DNA of 64,000 nt, taken from Altericroceibacterium endophyticum (GTDB taxonomy: Bacteria > Pseudomonadota > Alphaproteobacteria > Sphingomonadales > Sphingomonadaceae). The stretch lies in NCBI RefSeq assembly GCF_009827595.1, contig NZ_WTYT01000006.1:293366-357365 (forward strand), in the 5' to 3' direction. Under the pieces are notes generated by a model. It was not told the origin of the DNA and did not search any database. It saw nothing but the letters and a program-made list of their open reading frames with translations. A program made the translations under genes and the position numbers. Positions 45,596-55,888 of the stretch are shown here, one piece after another; positions within the stretch are counted from its first letter, which is position 1; every line of letters starts with the position of its first letter.

Positions 45596-45868
45596 CTGGC
45601 TCTCTTGCTCCGCCGTTCACCTGTCTAAACAACCAGATAGGACACGGTCGGTTTCCCTGACGGGCGCAGATGGGAAAAGAAAGTCTCCCGGAGACAGATC
45701 AACGGCCGCAAAAGTTCCTGTGTCGTCAGCACATTCATGCGCCGAACGCGCTCGGCAAGCCGAACAACGTGATGGCCTGGAGATGAGAAGCCGTGCACAA
45801 AGCGACGGGCGAAGCTGCGTCCACAACCGCCGCTGGAATGCTTGTTTTCGGCGGCTGGATCAGAGAAG

Positions 45869-45942
45869 TGGAGCGGGTGAAGGGAATCGAACCCTCGTCG
45901 TCAGCTTGGGAAGCTGCTGCTCTACCATTGAGCTACACCCGC
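45869..45942 (-). tRNA. tRNA-Gly (CCC)
   Basis: Read on the minus strand, a complete cloverleaf: acceptor GCGGGTG with CACCCGC, D-arm GCTC...GAGC, anticodon stem-loop AGCTTCCCAAGCT giving anticodon CCC, and T-arm GAGGGTTCGATTCCCTT, ending with encoded CCA. It closely follows the E. coli tRNA-Gly(CCC) pattern. Its 3' end faces the molybdoprotein gene and the cyo block. Confidence 0.96.
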
Positions 45943-46064
45943 AAGACTCGTGAAACGGCGGCCAAGGCGGCGCTGTTTCGTCAGCCGCGCTACTGCCACC
46001 GCCCCTCGCCCAGCGCAATGTTTTTTCCTGTCGCCGGCTTATTAACGAGTCTGCCCGCCTGCGA

Positions 46065-46496
46065 TTATAAATCGCGCGGGGGCAAGGCTTCAAATTGCGG
46101 CAAAGCGGGGTCAAATTTGTCCCAGGCAAGGCTGTCTTTCACATAGATCACGCTTTCCGGTGCGATTTGCGCGGGGTCATCCAGCGAACCGGCCTGAATC
46201 ATGATGTGGTCGCCCGGTGCATCGCCCGAAGTATAGAGCCGCCCGGCACAATTACCGCAGAAATGGCGTGTCACCGATCCGCCCGTATCGCCGTAATTGG
46301 TGTAAGTCGCAGGCTTGCCTTCCACCGTCAGCTGATCCTTGTGGATACCGATAATGGTGGTGTGGCCGGTGCCGGTCGCCTTCTGACAATCCTTGCAGCA
46401 ACACTGGCTGATAAACAAAGACGGCCCCTGCATGACATAACGGACATCACCGCACAGACATCCACCATGCAGCACGGCCCCTTCGGAAATACTCAT
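46065..46496 (-). CDS. GFA (CENP-V) family zinc protein
   Basis: A 143-residue GFA-fold protein with zinc cysteines in GGCLCGDVRYVM, QCCCKDCQKATG and HFCGNCAGRLY. It is longer and differs in sequence from the GFA protein at 4367-4789, so the two are not a recent duplication. Activity is not established. Starts 21 bp after MaoC on the same strand. ATG at 46496 begins the fold. Confidence 0.9.
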   Translation of the reverse strand: MSISEGAVLHGGCLCGDVRYVMQGPSLFISQCCCKDCQKATGTGHTTIIGIHKDQLTVEGKPATYTNYGDTGGSVTRHFCGNCAGRLYTSGDAPGDHIMIQAGSLDDPAQIAPESVIYVKDSLAWDKFDPALPQFEALPPRDL

Positions 46497-46517
46497 CTTG
46501 CATTCTCCCACTTTTAT

Positions 46518-46970
46518 TTATTGCGGGCGTTTACGCTGAAGACCGCTGCGCTGGCAATGGGCGACCAGTTCATCCTTTTGATTGAAAGCACGATGGGCAA
46601 AAGTGACGATGCCCTGATCCGGTCTGGACTTGCTTTCGCGCAGGGCCAGCACTTCGCTCTCAATACGCAATGTATCGCCGACAAAGACCGGTTTGGGGAA
46701 ACGCACTTCATCCCAGCCCAGATTGGCCACCGCCGTGCCCAATGTCGTGTCCCCAACCGACACCCCGACCATCAGCCCCAATATAAAGGTCGAATTGACG
46801 AGTATCTGTCCGAATTCCGTCCCCTTCATATATTCGGCGTCGAGATGCAGCTGCGCGGGGTTATGCGTCAGGGTCGAAAACATCAGATTATCGGTTTCGG
46901 TCACCGTGCGGCGAATGGCGTGGTCGAAAGTCTGTCCGACCGTCAATTCATCAAACCAGAGCCCGGCCAT
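46518..46970 (-). CDS. MaoC-like hot-dog dehydratase
   Basis: A 150-residue MaoC-family protein. The family opening LTVGQTFDHAIRRTVTETDN and the catalytic-type stretch NPAQLHLDAEYMK are clear. MaoC members hydrate enoyl-CoA or related thioesters. Position near acyl-CoA genes but on the opposite strand makes a role in branched acyl-CoA breakdown possible. The C-terminus ends in a basic run. Confidence 0.9.
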   Translation of the reverse strand: MAGLWFDELTVGQTFDHAIRRTVTETDNLMFSTLTHNPAQLHLDAEYMKGTEFGQILVNSTFILGLMVGVSVGDTTLGTAVANLGWDEVRFPKPVFVGDTLRIESEVLALRESKSRPDQGIVTFAHRAFNQKDELVAHCQRSGLQRKRPQ

Positions 46971-47035
46971 CTGTCTTTATCTCCCGATCATTCTACTATT
47001 GCCTGCTGAATAGCATGGCCGTGTGGCATCTCACA

Positions 47036-47060
47036 GGAAAGGAAAAGCCTTTCAGACGTT
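47036..47060 (+). promoter_or_regulatory. Possible EcfG-type promoter upstream of lipoprotein
   Basis: Plus strand GGAAA (47036-47040), 16 bases, CGTT (47057-47060), one mismatch from the consensus, 36 bp before the lipoprotein start at 47096. This is the only plus-strand candidate of the set. Confidence 0.4.
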
Positions 47061-47095
47061 TTCCCGGCACGGCATGATGAATGAAGGAGAGTTTG

Positions 47096-47605
47096 ATGCG
47101 CAAAGCAATGATCGTGGCAGCTACTACTGCCACCCTTACCCTCAGCGCTTGTAGCGGCAACGAAGAACAGGAACCCGCTGCGCAGCCATCGAACACTGTG
47201 TCAGAAGCAGGCGGTGATAATGCGACCGACGTTGCCCCGGCAATCCCCGCTCCGGGTGATGAAGTGGCGCGAACAGGCAACGGGGACATGACCATTCCCT
47301 CTGCCATGCAAGGCAGGTGGGGCATGGTGAAGGCCGATTGCACCGGCCCGGCTGCCGAAGCCAAGGGATTGATAACCATCACCAAAAGCGGGATGGAATT
47401 CTATGAATCGGTGGGCAAGCTGAAGGATGTCAGCCAGCGCACACCGCGCGTGATCCGGGCCACCTTTGCCTTCACCGGCGAAGGCATGAACTGGGACCGA
47501 GAGCAAAAGCTGGGGCTGGAACGCGGCGGTGACGCGCTGATCCGCACCGAATATGGCGAAGGGTCATTGCCCGATCCGCTGCTTTATACGAAATGCGCAG
47601 CGTAA
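47096..47605 (+). CDS. Hypothetical lipoprotein
   Basis: A 169-residue exported protein with signal peptide MRKAMIVAATTATLTLSAC (lipobox LSAC) and a Glu/Ala/Pro linker. The mature C-terminal half starts around residue 72 (PSAMQGRWGMVKADCTGPAA) and contains two cysteines that may pair. No family is recognised. The ATG at 47096 follows AAGGAGAG. It ends 4 bp before ridA, so it may be transcribed with the valine-type genes. Confidence 0.75.
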   Translation: MRKAMIVAATTATLTLSACSGNEEQEPAAQPSNTVSEAGGDNATDVAPAIPAPGDEVARTGNGDMTIPSAMQGRWGMVKADCTGPAAEAKGLITITKSGMEFYESVGKLKDVSQRTPRVIRATFAFTGEGMNWDREQKLGLERGGDALIRTEYGEGSLPDPLLYTKCAA

Positions 47606-47609
47606 GAGC

Positions 47610-48002
47610 ATGAGCGATCGACGCTCTATCCCGCCCCAGTCGCCCTTCGAGGAATCGGCTGGCTTCACCCGAGGGTTGCGGCTGGGCAACCGGATCGAAA
47701 TAGCGGGTACTATCGGCACCAATCAGGATGGCAGTGTTTCGCCCGATGCCGGTGCGCAGGCAGACCGCTGTTTTGAACTGATCACATCCTATGTCGAAGA
47801 ACTCGGAGGGTCGCGTAATGATATTGTGCGCGTCCGAATGTTTGTTACAAACATGGCCGATGCCGACGCGGTTACGGCGAGCTTTTCGCGCGCTTTGAAA
47901 GATGTCCGCCCTACCGCCACACTGGTTGCCATAGCCGGGCTCTACGATCCGGCGTGGAAGGTGGAAATCGAAGCGGAGGCACAATTGGGAGAAAATGCGT
48001 GA
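47610..48002 (+). CDS. RidA-family protein
   Basis: A 130-residue member of the Rid/YjgF/UK114 family, which clears reactive enamine and imine intermediates of amino acid metabolism. Visible parts are RIEIAGTIGTNQDG, ELGGSRNDIVRVRMFVTNMA and LYDPAWKVEIEAEA. The C-terminal KVEIEAEA with Glu suits the RidA fold, but the arginine of true RidA deaminase is only tentatively placed. It overlaps the acyl-CoA dehydrogenase start by 3 bp (GTGA). Confidence 0.88.
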   Translation: MSDRRSIPPQSPFEESAGFTRGLRLGNRIEIAGTIGTNQDGSVSPDAGAQADRCFELITSYVEELGGSRNDIVRVRMFVTNMADADAVTASFSRALKDVRPTATLVAIAGLYDPAWKVEIEAEAQLGENA

Positions 48003-49144
48003 CCGATCCGTTTGAACTGACCGAAGACCAGCATGCCATGCAGGACATGGCGCGGCGCTTTACCGAAGAAGCCATCACCCCCTTCGCCGCAAAATGGGAC
48101 GAAGAGCATATCTTCCCGCGCGATGTTATTCGCCGCGCGGCTGAACTCGGTTTCGGATCGATCTATGTGTCGGAGGAAAGCGGCGGCGCGGGTCTGGGGC
48201 GGATCGAGGCTGCTCTGATCATGGAGGCCATGGCCTATGGCTGCCCCGCGACCAGCGCGTTCCTGTCAATCCATAATATGGCGAGCTGGATCGTCGACAG
48301 TTTCGGTTCGGATGCGCTGAAGGCCAAATATATGCCCGCTATGGTCGGAATGGATCTGTTCGCATCCTATTGCCTGACTGAACCGCATTCCGGCTCCGAT
48401 GCTGCGGCGCTCAAAACCAGCGCAGTGAAGGATGGCACCGATTACGTCATCTCCGGCTCCAAACAGTTCATTTCCGGCGCGGGCGCAAACGATCTTTACA
48501 TCACCATGGTGCGCACAGGCGAAGACGGGCCGAAGGGCATTTCATGTCTGGTCGTCGAGAAAGACATGCCCGGCCTGTCCTTCGGCGCACCGGAGAAAAA
48601 GCTGGGCTGGCATGCCCAGCCGACCGCCACTGTCAATTTTGATGCCGTCCGTGTTCCGGCAGAAAATCTTGTTGGCGCAGAGGGACAGGGTTTTTCCATC
48701 GCGATGAGCGGGCTGGATGGGGGGCGCCTGAATATCGGTGCTTGTTCGCTTGGCGGGGCGCAGCGCTGTCTTGATGAGGCGATTTCCTACACCAAAGAGC
48801 GCCGCCAGTTCGGCCGCGCCCTTGCTGATTTTCAGAACACCCAATTCACGCTGGCCGACATGGCGACCGACCTCGAAGCATCACGCGCGCTGCTCTATCT
48901 CGCCGCGTCGAAAGTCACGCGCGGCACAGCGGACAAGACCCGCTTCGCCGCAATGGCAAAACGCCTCGCCACAGACAATGCCTCCGCCATTGCGGATCGC
49001 GCGCTACAATTGCATGGCGGCTATGGCTATTTGCAGGATTACCCGGTTGAGCGTTTCTGGCGCGATCTCAGGGTGCATTCGATCCTGGAAGGCACAAATG
49101 AGATCATGCGAATGATCGTGGGAAGGGATTTGCTGCGCGAATGA
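47999..49144 (+). CDS. Acyl-CoA dehydrogenase, isobutyryl-CoA type
   Basis: A 381-residue flavoprotein with FELTEDQHAMQDMARRFTEE at the start, the FAD site YCLTEPHSGSDAAALKTSA, and the C-terminal catalytic LEGTNEIMRMIVGRDL, whose glutamate is the base. Within the family, HGGYGYLQDYPVERFWRDLR and the gene neighbours fit isobutyryl- or short-chain branched acyl-CoA dehydrogenase of valine breakdown. Start is GTG at 47999, overlapping ridA. It overlaps the next gene by 4 bp. Confidence 0.92.
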   Translation: MTDPFELTEDQHAMQDMARRFTEEAITPFAAKWDEEHIFPRDVIRRAAELGFGSIYVSEESGGAGLGRIEAALIMEAMAYGCPATSAFLSIHNMASWIVDSFGSDALKAKYMPAMVGMDLFASYCLTEPHSGSDAAALKTSAVKDGTDYVISGSKQFISGAGANDLYITMVRTGEDGPKGISCLVVEKDMPGLSFGAPEKKLGWHAQPTATVNFDAVRVPAENLVGAEGQGFSIAMSGLDGGRLNIGACSLGGAQRCLDEAISYTKERRQFGRALADFQNTQFTLADMATDLEASRALLYLAASKVTRGTADKTRFAAMAKRLATDNASAIADRALQLHGGYGYLQDYPVERFWRDLRVHSILEGTNEIMRMIVGRDLLRE

Positions 49145-50196
49145 GCGACCATGTTCACATTCACCGTCATGGCTCCATCGGCCATATTTCACTGAACCGG
49201 CCCAAGGCTCTGCATTCACTGACCCTGCCCATGTGTCAGGCCATGACCGGCGCCTTGCTGGAATGGCGCGCCGATGACGGGATTGATGCCATCATCCTGG
49301 ACCATGCCGAAGGCCGCGGCTTTTGCGCCGGGGGCGATGTCGCGCAGGTGCGGCAATCCGTGCTGGAGGATGGCGGCGAAGCGGGGGATGCCTTTTTCCG
49401 CGCGGAATATCAGCTTAACCATTTGCTCTTCACTTATCCCAAGCCCGTCATAGCTTTCATGGACGGGGTAACCATGGGCGGCGGTGTCGGCCTCTCGCTT
49501 CCCGCGCAATATCGGATAGCGACTGAAAACACGCTATTCGCCATGCCGGAGGGAGCGATCGGACTCTTCCCCGATATTGGTGCGGGCTGGTATCTCGCCC
49601 GATTGCCCGGACGGATTGGACCGTTTCTCGCGCTTACCGGCGCTCGCCTGGATGGGGCTGAATGCCTCTGGGCAGGCCTCGCAACGCATTATTTGGCCAG
49701 CGAAGCATGCGCCAAGGCAAAGAGCGAGATCATCGCCAGACCGCATGCCATCGCGGACATTCTGGCCGAATTGTCGGTACCCGCACCTGAAGCGCGTCTG
49801 GCGCGCAATCAGGAGAAAATCGATCTCCTGTTTGCCTCAGACCAATTGGAAGAGATTGTTGATGCGCTGAGCGGAGACGGCGCCGAATGGGCGGCCAAGG
49901 AACTGAAAAGTGTCACCGCCAAAAGCCCGCTCAGCAGCAAGGTCGCTCTAAAACTGATCGGTCAGGGGTTGCAGCGTCAGGATTTTGCGGCGGAAATGAA
50001 GGCGGAATATGCCTTGGCCACCCATATGATCCGGCAACCCGATTTTGCCGAAGGCGTCCGCGCTGTGCTGGTAGACAAGGATAACAGCCCTGCGTGGCAG
50101 GCTGATTCGGCAGCAGGCGTGTCGGATACCCTTGTCGAAGCGCTCTTCACACCGCTGGCGCCAGCCGATGAGTGGAGTCCCTTGCCCGGCAGCTGA
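49141..50196 (+). CDS. Enoyl-CoA hydratase/isomerase family, likely 3-hydroxyisobutyryl-CoA hydrolase
   Basis: A 351-residue crotonase-fold enzyme, longer than simple enoyl-CoA hydratases (about 260) and in the range of HIBCH. Oxyanion-hole and catalytic stretches are HAEGRGFCAGGDVAQVRQ, MDGVTMGGGVGLSLPAQYRI and MPEGAIGLFPDIGAGWYLAR, as in HIBCH. It would follow the dehydrogenase and a hydratase in valine breakdown. ATGA overlap with the dehydrogenase supports a shared operon. Confidence 0.9.
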   Translation: MSDHVHIHRHGSIGHISLNRPKALHSLTLPMCQAMTGALLEWRADDGIDAIILDHAEGRGFCAGGDVAQVRQSVLEDGGEAGDAFFRAEYQLNHLLFTYPKPVIAFMDGVTMGGGVGLSLPAQYRIATENTLFAMPEGAIGLFPDIGAGWYLARLPGRIGPFLALTGARLDGAECLWAGLATHYLASEACAKAKSEIIARPHAIADILAELSVPAPEARLARNQEKIDLLFASDQLEEIVDALSGDGAEWAAKELKSVTAKSPLSSKVALKLIGQGLQRQDFAAEMKAEYALATHMIRQPDFAEGVRAVLVDKDNSPAWQADSAAGVSDTLVEALFTPLAPADEWSPLPGS

Positions 50197-50364
50197 CTTT
50201 TCTTCTTCAAAGCAATGACACGTAAATAGCGGAAACGCTGGCCCGACGGGATCTGTTTAGGGGCGGAAAAGAAATTCTCGCCCCCTTTCACCTTGCGATT
50301 GTGCAATGCAACTTGCAACCACTGCAATAAGCATCGGCACAATCGAAAGGCTCCTTACGTCCTC

Positions 50365-51267
50365 ATGCAGCGCCTAACCCATCTCGAGCGGCTTGAAGCT
50401 GAAAGCATTCACATCATGCGCGAAGTCGTGACCGAAACGCAAAATCCGGTCATGCTCTATTCCGTCGGTAAAGACAGCGCGGTGATGCTCCATCTGGCGA
50501 AGAAAGCATTTTACCCTTCCCCGCCGCCCTTCCCGCTGATGCATGTCGATACGACATGGAAGTTCCAGGACATGTACCGGCTGCGGAACAAGGCCGCCGA
50601 CGATGCGGGAATGGAACTGCTCATCCATCAAAATCCGGAAGCTCTGGAGCGCGGGATCAATCCCTTCGACCATGGCGCGCTGCATACGGATATGTGGAAG
50701 ACCGAGGGGCTTAAGCAAGCGCTGACCAAACACGGTTTCGATGCGGCTTTTGGCGGAGCACGGCGCGATGAGGAAAAGAGCCGCGCGAAAGAGCGAATCT
50801 TCTCCTTCCGCACCGCCAGCCATGGCTGGGACCCGAAAAACCAGCGCCCGGAATTGTGGAACCTCTATAACGCCCGCAAAGCCAAGGGTGAGAGCATTCG
50901 CGTCTTCCCGCTGAGCAATTGGACCGAGCTTGATATCTGGCAATATATCATGGCCGAAAATATCGAGATCGTGCCGCTGTACATGGCCAAGCAGCGCCCC
51001 ACGGTGGAACGTGACGGCATGCTGCTGATGGTTGATGATGATCGCTTCCCGCTGGAACCGGGGGAAGAGCCGCAGATGCGCTCCATCCGTTTCCGTACGC
51101 TGGGCTGCTACCCGCTGACCGGCGCTGTGGAAAGCACCGCCTCCACCTTACCCGAAGTGGTGCAGGAAATGCTGCTTACCACCACCTCCGAACGTCAGGG
51201 GCGCGCGATTGACCGCGATGCCGGTGATGCTTCGATGGAGAAGAAGAAGCAGGAGGGCTATTTCTGA
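50365..51267 (+). CDS. cysD: Sulfate adenylyltransferase subunit 2
   Basis: A 300-residue PP-loop ATP pyrophosphatase subunit that makes adenylyl sulfate. Motifs are the P-loop-like [39 protein letters not shown] and a closing [17 protein letters not shown], all normal for CysD. The ATG at 50365 begins the conserved part. It overlaps cysN by one base (TGATG). Confidence 0.96.
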   Translation: MQRLTHLERLEAESIHIMREVVTETQNPVMLYSVGKDSAVMLHLAKKAFYPSPPPFPLMHVDTTWKFQDMYRLRNKAADDAGMELLIHQNPEALERGINPFDHGALHTDMWKTEGLKQALTKHGFDAAFGGARRDEEKSRAKERIFSFRTASHGWDPKNQRPELWNLYNARKAKGESIRVFPLSNWTELDIWQYIMAENIEIVPLYMAKQRPTVERDGMLLMVDDDRFPLEPGEEPQMRSIRFRTLGCYPLTGAVESTASTLPEVVQEMLLTTTSERQGRAIDRDAGDASMEKKKQEGYF

Positions 51268-53186
51268 TGTCGGATAAACAGATCAACGATCCGGTCTACA
51301 AGACCGACGCCCTCATCGCTGAGGATATCGATGCCTATCTCGATATGCATCAGAATAAGGGCATGCTGCGCTTCATCACCTGTGGCAGCGTGGATGATGG
51401 GAAATCGACCCTGATCGGCCGCCTGCTTTACGATTCCAAGATGATCTTTGAAGATCAACTGGCCGCGCTGGAAGCCGATTCCAAACGCGTCGGCACGCAG
51501 GGTCAGGAAATCGACTTCGCGCTGCTGGTGGATGGGCTTGCGGCTGAACGCGAACAGGGCATCACCATCGATGTCGCCTATCGCTTTTTCTCGACCGAGA
51601 AGCGCAAATTCATCGTCGCCGATACGCCCGGCCATGAACAATATACGCGCAATATGGTCACGGGCGCCTCCACCGCCGATCTCGCCGTTATCCTGATCGA
51701 TGGACGCAAAGGCATATTGCCGCAGACCAAGCGCCATTCCTATCTCGCCCATCTGATCGGCATTCGCCACATCGTGCTGGCCGTGAATAAGATGGATCTG
51801 GTCGGTTATGACCGCGACATCTTCGATAACATCGTCAGGGACTACCGCGAATTCGCCAGCGAGATTGGCATCACCGATTTCACTGCGATTCCGATTTCCG
51901 GCTTCAAGGGCGACAATATCACTGTTGCCCCATCGGACAACACACCGTGGTATGAAGGGCCCAGCCTGATCGACCATCTCGAAACGGTCGAAATCGCCAA
52001 TGTGGCAGCGCAAGCCCGCAGCTTCCGCATGCCGGTCCAGTGGGTGAACCGACCCAATCTGGATTTCCGCGGTTTTTCCGGCTTGATCTCCGACGGTGAA
52101 ATCGCGCCCGGTCAGCAGGTCCGCGTCGTTCCCTCGGGCAAAACCAGCACAGTGAAAAGCATCGTCACCATGAATGGCGACCTTGATCGGGCCGTAACGG
52201 GCCAGTCCGTCACCATCCGATTGGAAGATGAGGTGGATTGCAGCCGCGGCGACGTTCTGGCCGCAGCCGATGATCCACCGGAAAGCGCCGATCAGTTCGA
52301 ATCCACCCTTGTCTGGATGAGTGATGAAAAACTGATTCCGGGCCGCGGCTACTGGTTGAAACTCGCCAGCCAGACGGTAACGGCCACGATTGCCGAACCG
52401 AAATATGAAGTTGACGTCAACACGCTGGACCATCTGGCGGCCAAGACCCTCGACCTCAATTCCATCGGTGTGGCTGAAGTCACGACCGATCGCCCGATCG
52501 TGTTCGAACCATATAGTGACAGCCGTCAGCTCGGCTCTTTCATTTTGGTCGACAAGATCACCAATGCCACCGTCGCCGCCGGGATGATCCATTTCAGCCT
52601 GCGCCGCGCGCAGAATGTGCATTGGCAGCCAACATCGATCACGCGCGAAAACCATTCCGCGATGAAGAATCAGAAGCCGGCCGTGCTTTGGTTCACTGGC
52701 CTTTCCGGTTCTGGCAAATCCACCATCGCCAATCTGGTGGAGATGCGTCTGGCAAGAATGAACCGGCATACCTTCCTGCTGGACGGCGACAATGTCCGCC
52801 ATGGCCTGAACAAGGATCTGGGCTTTACCGAGGCCGACAGAATCGAAAATATCCGCCGCGTGGGTGAAGTCGCCAAGCTGATGACCGATGCAGGCTTGAT
52901 CGTGATCACCGCCTTTATCAGCCCCTTCCGCGCCGAGCGTGAGATGGTACGCAATATGCTGCCTGAAGGCGAATTCATTGAAGTGCATATCGACACGCCG
53001 CTATCGGTTGCCGAGGAACGCGATGTGAAAGGCCTGTACAAGAAGGCCCGTCGGGGCGACCTGAAGAACTTCACCGGGATCGACAGTCCGTATGAGGAAC
53101 CCGAAAAGCCCGAAATCCGCATTGATACGACCGCGATGACACCGGAAGAAGCCGCGGATTTCATCATTGGAAAACTCATTCCATGA
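51267..53186 (+). CDS. cysNC: Bifunctional sulfate adenylyltransferase subunit 1/APS kinase
   Basis: A 639-residue fusion. Residues about 1-450 are the CysN GTPase with [34 protein letters not shown] and [10 protein letters not shown]. Residues about 460-639 are APS kinase CysC with P-loop [20 protein letters not shown] and [16 protein letters not shown]. Together with CysD this yields PAPS from sulfate. The fusion is common in alphaproteobacteria. It overlaps cysQ by 4 bp. Confidence 0.97.
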   Translation: MSDKQINDPVYKTDALIAEDIDAYLDMHQNKGMLRFITCGSVDDGKSTLIGRLLYDSKMIFEDQLAALEADSKRVGTQGQEIDFALLVDGLAAEREQGITIDVAYRFFSTEKRKFIVADTPGHEQYTRNMVTGASTADLAVILIDGRKGILPQTKRHSYLAHLIGIRHIVLAVNKMDLVGYDRDIFDNIVRDYREFASEIGITDFTAIPISGFKGDNITVAPSDNTPWYEGPSLIDHLETVEIANVAAQARSFRMPVQWVNRPNLDFRGFSGLISDGEIAPGQQVRVVPSGKTSTVKSIVTMNGDLDRAVTGQSVTIRLEDEVDCSRGDVLAAADDPPESADQFESTLVWMSDEKLIPGRGYWLKLASQTVTATIAEPKYEVDVNTLDHLAAKTLDLNSIGVAEVTTDRPIVFEPYSDSRQLGSFILVDKITNATVAAGMIHFSLRRAQNVHWQPTSITRENHSAMKNQKPAVLWFTGLSGSGKSTIANLVEMRLARMNRHTFLLDGDNVRHGLNKDLGFTEADRIENIRRVGEVAKLMTDAGLIVITAFISPFRAEREMVRNMLPEGEFIEVHIDTPLSVAEERDVKGLYKKARRGDLKNFTGIDSPYEEPEKPEIRIDTTAMTPEEAADFIIGKLIP

Positions 53187-53938
53187 GCGGCATGAACGAC
53201 GCCGAACTGGCTGCCCATCTCGCGCATTGTGCGGGCAAAATCCTGCTGGAAGTTCGCGATAGCCGCATGTTCACGGGCAAGGCGCTGGGCAAGGCCGGTG
53301 ATCAGACCGCCAACCAGTTTCTGGTCCATGCATTGCGTGAACAGCGCCCGGAAGACGGCCTGCTATCGGAAGAAAGCAAGGACACGGCAGAACGCCTTGG
53401 TAAGGAGCGTGTGTGGATCGTAGATCCGGTCGACGGCACCCGCGAATATGGTGAGGAACGCTCCGACTGGGCGGTTCATGTCGGGCTCGCCGTGAACGGC
53501 GTGCCTGAAATTGGGGCGGTTGCCCTGCCCGGGCTTGATGGTGGCATCGTTTTGAGAACCGATCAGCCAGCTGCCCTGCCCGATCATCAGGGCGCGCCGC
53601 GTTTGCTGGTCAGCCGCACCCGTCCCGCGGCTGAAGCCGTCGCTGTCGCTGATCAACTTGGCGGCGAATTGGTGCCAATGGGCTCAGCCGGTGCGAAGGC
53701 CATGGCAGTAGTGCGCGGAGAGGCGGAAATCTATCTGCATTCCGGCGGGCAATTTGAATGGGACAGCTGCGCACCAGCCGCCGTCGCCAAGGCGCATGGA
53801 CTGCATATCAGCCGGATCAATGGCAGCCCGCTGATCTATAATCAGGCCGATACCTATATGCCGGATCTGCTCATTTGCCGGCCGGAATGGGCCGAAACAG
53901 TGCTCAGCGCGGTTGCCGCCATGGATTCGGCCCGGTGA
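53183..53938 (+). CDS. cysQ: 3'(2'),5'-bisphosphate nucleotidase CysQ
   Basis: A 251-residue inositol-monophosphatase-fold enzyme that degrades PAP left from PAPS use. The metal-binding motifs are [14 protein letters not shown] and [16 protein letters not shown], and the C-terminal [16 protein letters not shown]. It is translationally coupled to cysNC, so PAPS synthesis and PAP removal are co-expressed. PAPS reductase (cysH) is absent from the window. Confidence 0.95.
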   Translation: MSGMNDAELAAHLAHCAGKILLEVRDSRMFTGKALGKAGDQTANQFLVHALREQRPEDGLLSEESKDTAERLGKERVWIVDPVDGTREYGEERSDWAVHVGLAVNGVPEIGAVALPGLDGGIVLRTDQPAALPDHQGAPRLLVSRTRPAAEAVAVADQLGGELVPMGSAGAKAMAVVRGEAEIYLHSGGQFEWDSCAPAAVAKAHGLHISRINGSPLIYNQADTYMPDLLICRPEWAETVLSAVAAMDSAR

Positions 53939-53939
53939 C

Positions 53940-54722
53940 ATGGAGTTTGGCTACTCCGTAGCTGGGGCCTTCGTCGGCTTCATGGTCGGTTTAACGGGCG
54001 TTGGCGGCGGATCGCTGATGGCGCCCTTGCTGATCATGCTGTTCGGTTTCAGTCCGGCCGTGGCGATCGGTACGGATCTGTGGTTCGCGGCCATTACCAA
54101 ATCGGTCGGCGGGATCATTCATCACCGGATGGGCTCCGCCGATTGGCAGATCATACGCCGTCTGGCGCTGGGCAGCATTCCCGCTGCTCTGGCTACACTT
54201 TTATGGCTCGGCTTTGTGCATTCGGGAAAACTGGATGCCGGCATATTGCTGAAACTGCTCAGCTTCGCACTAATCCTGACTGCCTGCATAATGCCGTTCA
54301 AAGAGCGACTTCGGTTGCCGCTTATGCGTCTGAAGAACGCCTCCGGAGCGCGCCTGCGTCAGCGCCAGATTATTGTCACAATTGGCGGCGGGGCGGTGAT
54401 CGGCGGCTTGGTTACGCTCACATCGGTAGGGGCCGGCGCGCTGGTGGCTATGCTGCTCACGCTTGTCTATCCCGTAAGGATGAATGCCAAGCGTATTGTC
54501 GGCACCGATCTGATCCACGCCATTCCGCTCGCCCTCATTGCCGCGATTGGCCATTCGCTGCTCGGAAATTTCGATGGAATGCTGCTTGGCGCATTATTGC
54601 TAGGATCCATTCCCGGCATCATTCTCGGCTCGCTGGCCTCGAAATATGTCAACGAAAAATGGGTTCGGATCGCACTCGCGGCGATGCTCCTGATCTCCGC
54701 TCTCAAGCTCCTGACAAGCTAG
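53940..54722 (+). CDS. TauE/SafE-family sulfite/anion exporter
   Basis: A 260-residue membrane protein with seven or eight spans and TauE/SafE features GFMVGLTGVGGGSLMAPLLI and AIGTDLWFAAITKSVGGIIH near the N-terminus, repeated in weaker form in the second half. Members export sulfite or organosulfonates. Placement one base after cysQ fits disposal or movement of sulfur anions. ATG at 53940; its end overlaps the convergent EPS gene by 4 bp. Confidence 0.9.
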   Translation: MEFGYSVAGAFVGFMVGLTGVGGGSLMAPLLIMLFGFSPAVAIGTDLWFAAITKSVGGIIHHRMGSADWQIIRRLALGSIPAALATLLWLGFVHSGKLDAGILLKLLSFALILTACIMPFKERLRLPLMRLKNASGARLRQRQIIVTIGGGAVIGGLVTLTSVGAGALVAMLLTLVYPVRMNAKRIVGTDLIHAIPLALIAAIGHSLLGNFDGMLLGALLLGSIPGIILGSLASKYVNEKWVRIALAAMLLISALKLLTS

Positions 54723-55864
54723 ATCGAAGGCTCAAAGCGCAGATCCATATTGCGCCAATCACCTCGCGGCAGATAGAGGTCGATCCGCTGCGCTGGACAA
54801 TCCTGACCCAGCGTAACTGGATGCGCCGTTCCGCTCAGCTGCTGCCTGAAATGGGCGCTTCGCACCTGTTCTCCGCTCATGTCGTAGCAATATAGCCGCA
54901 TCTCAGGCGCCCCCGCACCATCTTCACTCTCCAATGCGACGGAATAGCGCCCAGCCGGCTGCATCATCCAGCGTCGGGCGGCCAGCCGTGGCAATGGATC
55001 GTAATTCCTTACGTTCATTACGGGCTGCTTTGCATCCGTCGTGAATATCCGATTGACCCCGGAAGATTTGGGATAGGTCCAGGCAAAGGGGCCATGAGCC
55101 TTGTCCGATGCAAGAAAGCGAGCGCTGCTATCTGAATGCGGCCCTGCATCGCGGCATGGCCCCCTATCCCAGACCTGTCGCGCCGCGCTGAATTCACCGT
55201 CATGGCGCAGCCTGTTCGCGGCTTGACCAAGCCCTGCGCAATCCACGGCTAATTTACGTTTGCCCACGGCTTGAATCAGTGTGACATAAGCTGGCGAGGA
55301 TAGCTTATTACCCGATCTGAGGATCAGGAAGTCACGATAGTCCGGGGCCCCGGCCAACCGATCCATCAGCGCATCCCTCGCTGCCGGAACCGCAATCTGA
55401 AGCTCTAACCATGGGATGAGCGTTTCCAGCGGGACCGAACGGCGCCAGAGGGCCTCACTGCGCTGCGCTGCCACAGGCCAGTCCTCGCCCTGGGCCGCAA
55501 CCTGCAAAAGTGCAAATTGTGACAAACGATCACGCCAGCCGCGCTCTGCTGCATGCCAGACCGCTTGTTGCGCGAGCCCCGGCCGCGCCACCAAGTCGGC
55601 CGAAATCGCCAGTGCGGAAAGGCTCTCCGCCGGAATCGGCCGTGCAGAAACGAGATCCTGCGCATGCTGGAAGGCGTCTTGGGACCTGCCCTCCTTCAAC
55701 GCCTGCTGCGTCTGCGTCACATATGTATAATTACGAAAGGTGGTGGGTACATATTGCCCCCACTCAGGGTCGTCCCGCGTCGCGAAGTCAAGCTGCGCAA
55801 ACATGGTGACGCATGCGGTGCACGCCAGCACCCCATATACCACAAGACGGAAAGGCCAGCTCAA
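54719..55864 (-). CDS. Hypothetical exopolysaccharide-locus protein
   Basis: A 381-residue protein with one N-terminal membrane segment or signal anchor (FRLVVYGVLACTACVTMF), an alpha-helical middle (residues about 40-200) with irregular TPR-like repeats such as DAFQHAQDLVSARPIPAESL, and a beta-rich C-terminal part from about 240. No named family is recognised. It is the last gene of the minus-strand EPS cluster, 24 bp after the tyrosine kinase gene, so a periplasmic accessory role is likely. Its stop overlaps the TauE gene end. Confidence 0.72.
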   Translation of the reverse strand: MSWPFRLVVYGVLACTACVTMFAQLDFATRDDPEWGQYVPTTFRNYTYVTQTQQALKEGRSQDAFQHAQDLVSARPIPAESLSALAISADLVARPGLAQQAVWHAAERGWRDRLSQFALLQVAAQGEDWPVAAQRSEALWRRSVPLETLIPWLELQIAVPAARDALMDRLAGAPDYRDFLILRSGNKLSSPAYVTLIQAVGKRKLAVDCAGLGQAANRLRHDGEFSAARQVWDRGPCRDAGPHSDSSARFLASDKAHGPFAWTYPKSSGVNRIFTTDAKQPVMNVRNYDPLPRLAARRWMMQPAGRYSVALESEDGAGAPEMRLYCYDMSGEQVRSAHFRQQLSGTAHPVTLGQDCPAQRIDLYLPRGDWRNMDLRFEPSI

Positions 55865-55888
55865 AGCTGCGCTCCTACCGGCCGAAGA

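Noticed and set aside
45700..45735. GGAAC...CGTT pattern upstream of the molybdoprotein gene
   Set aside because: Only nine bases separate the two elements, so it cannot be an EcfG promoter.
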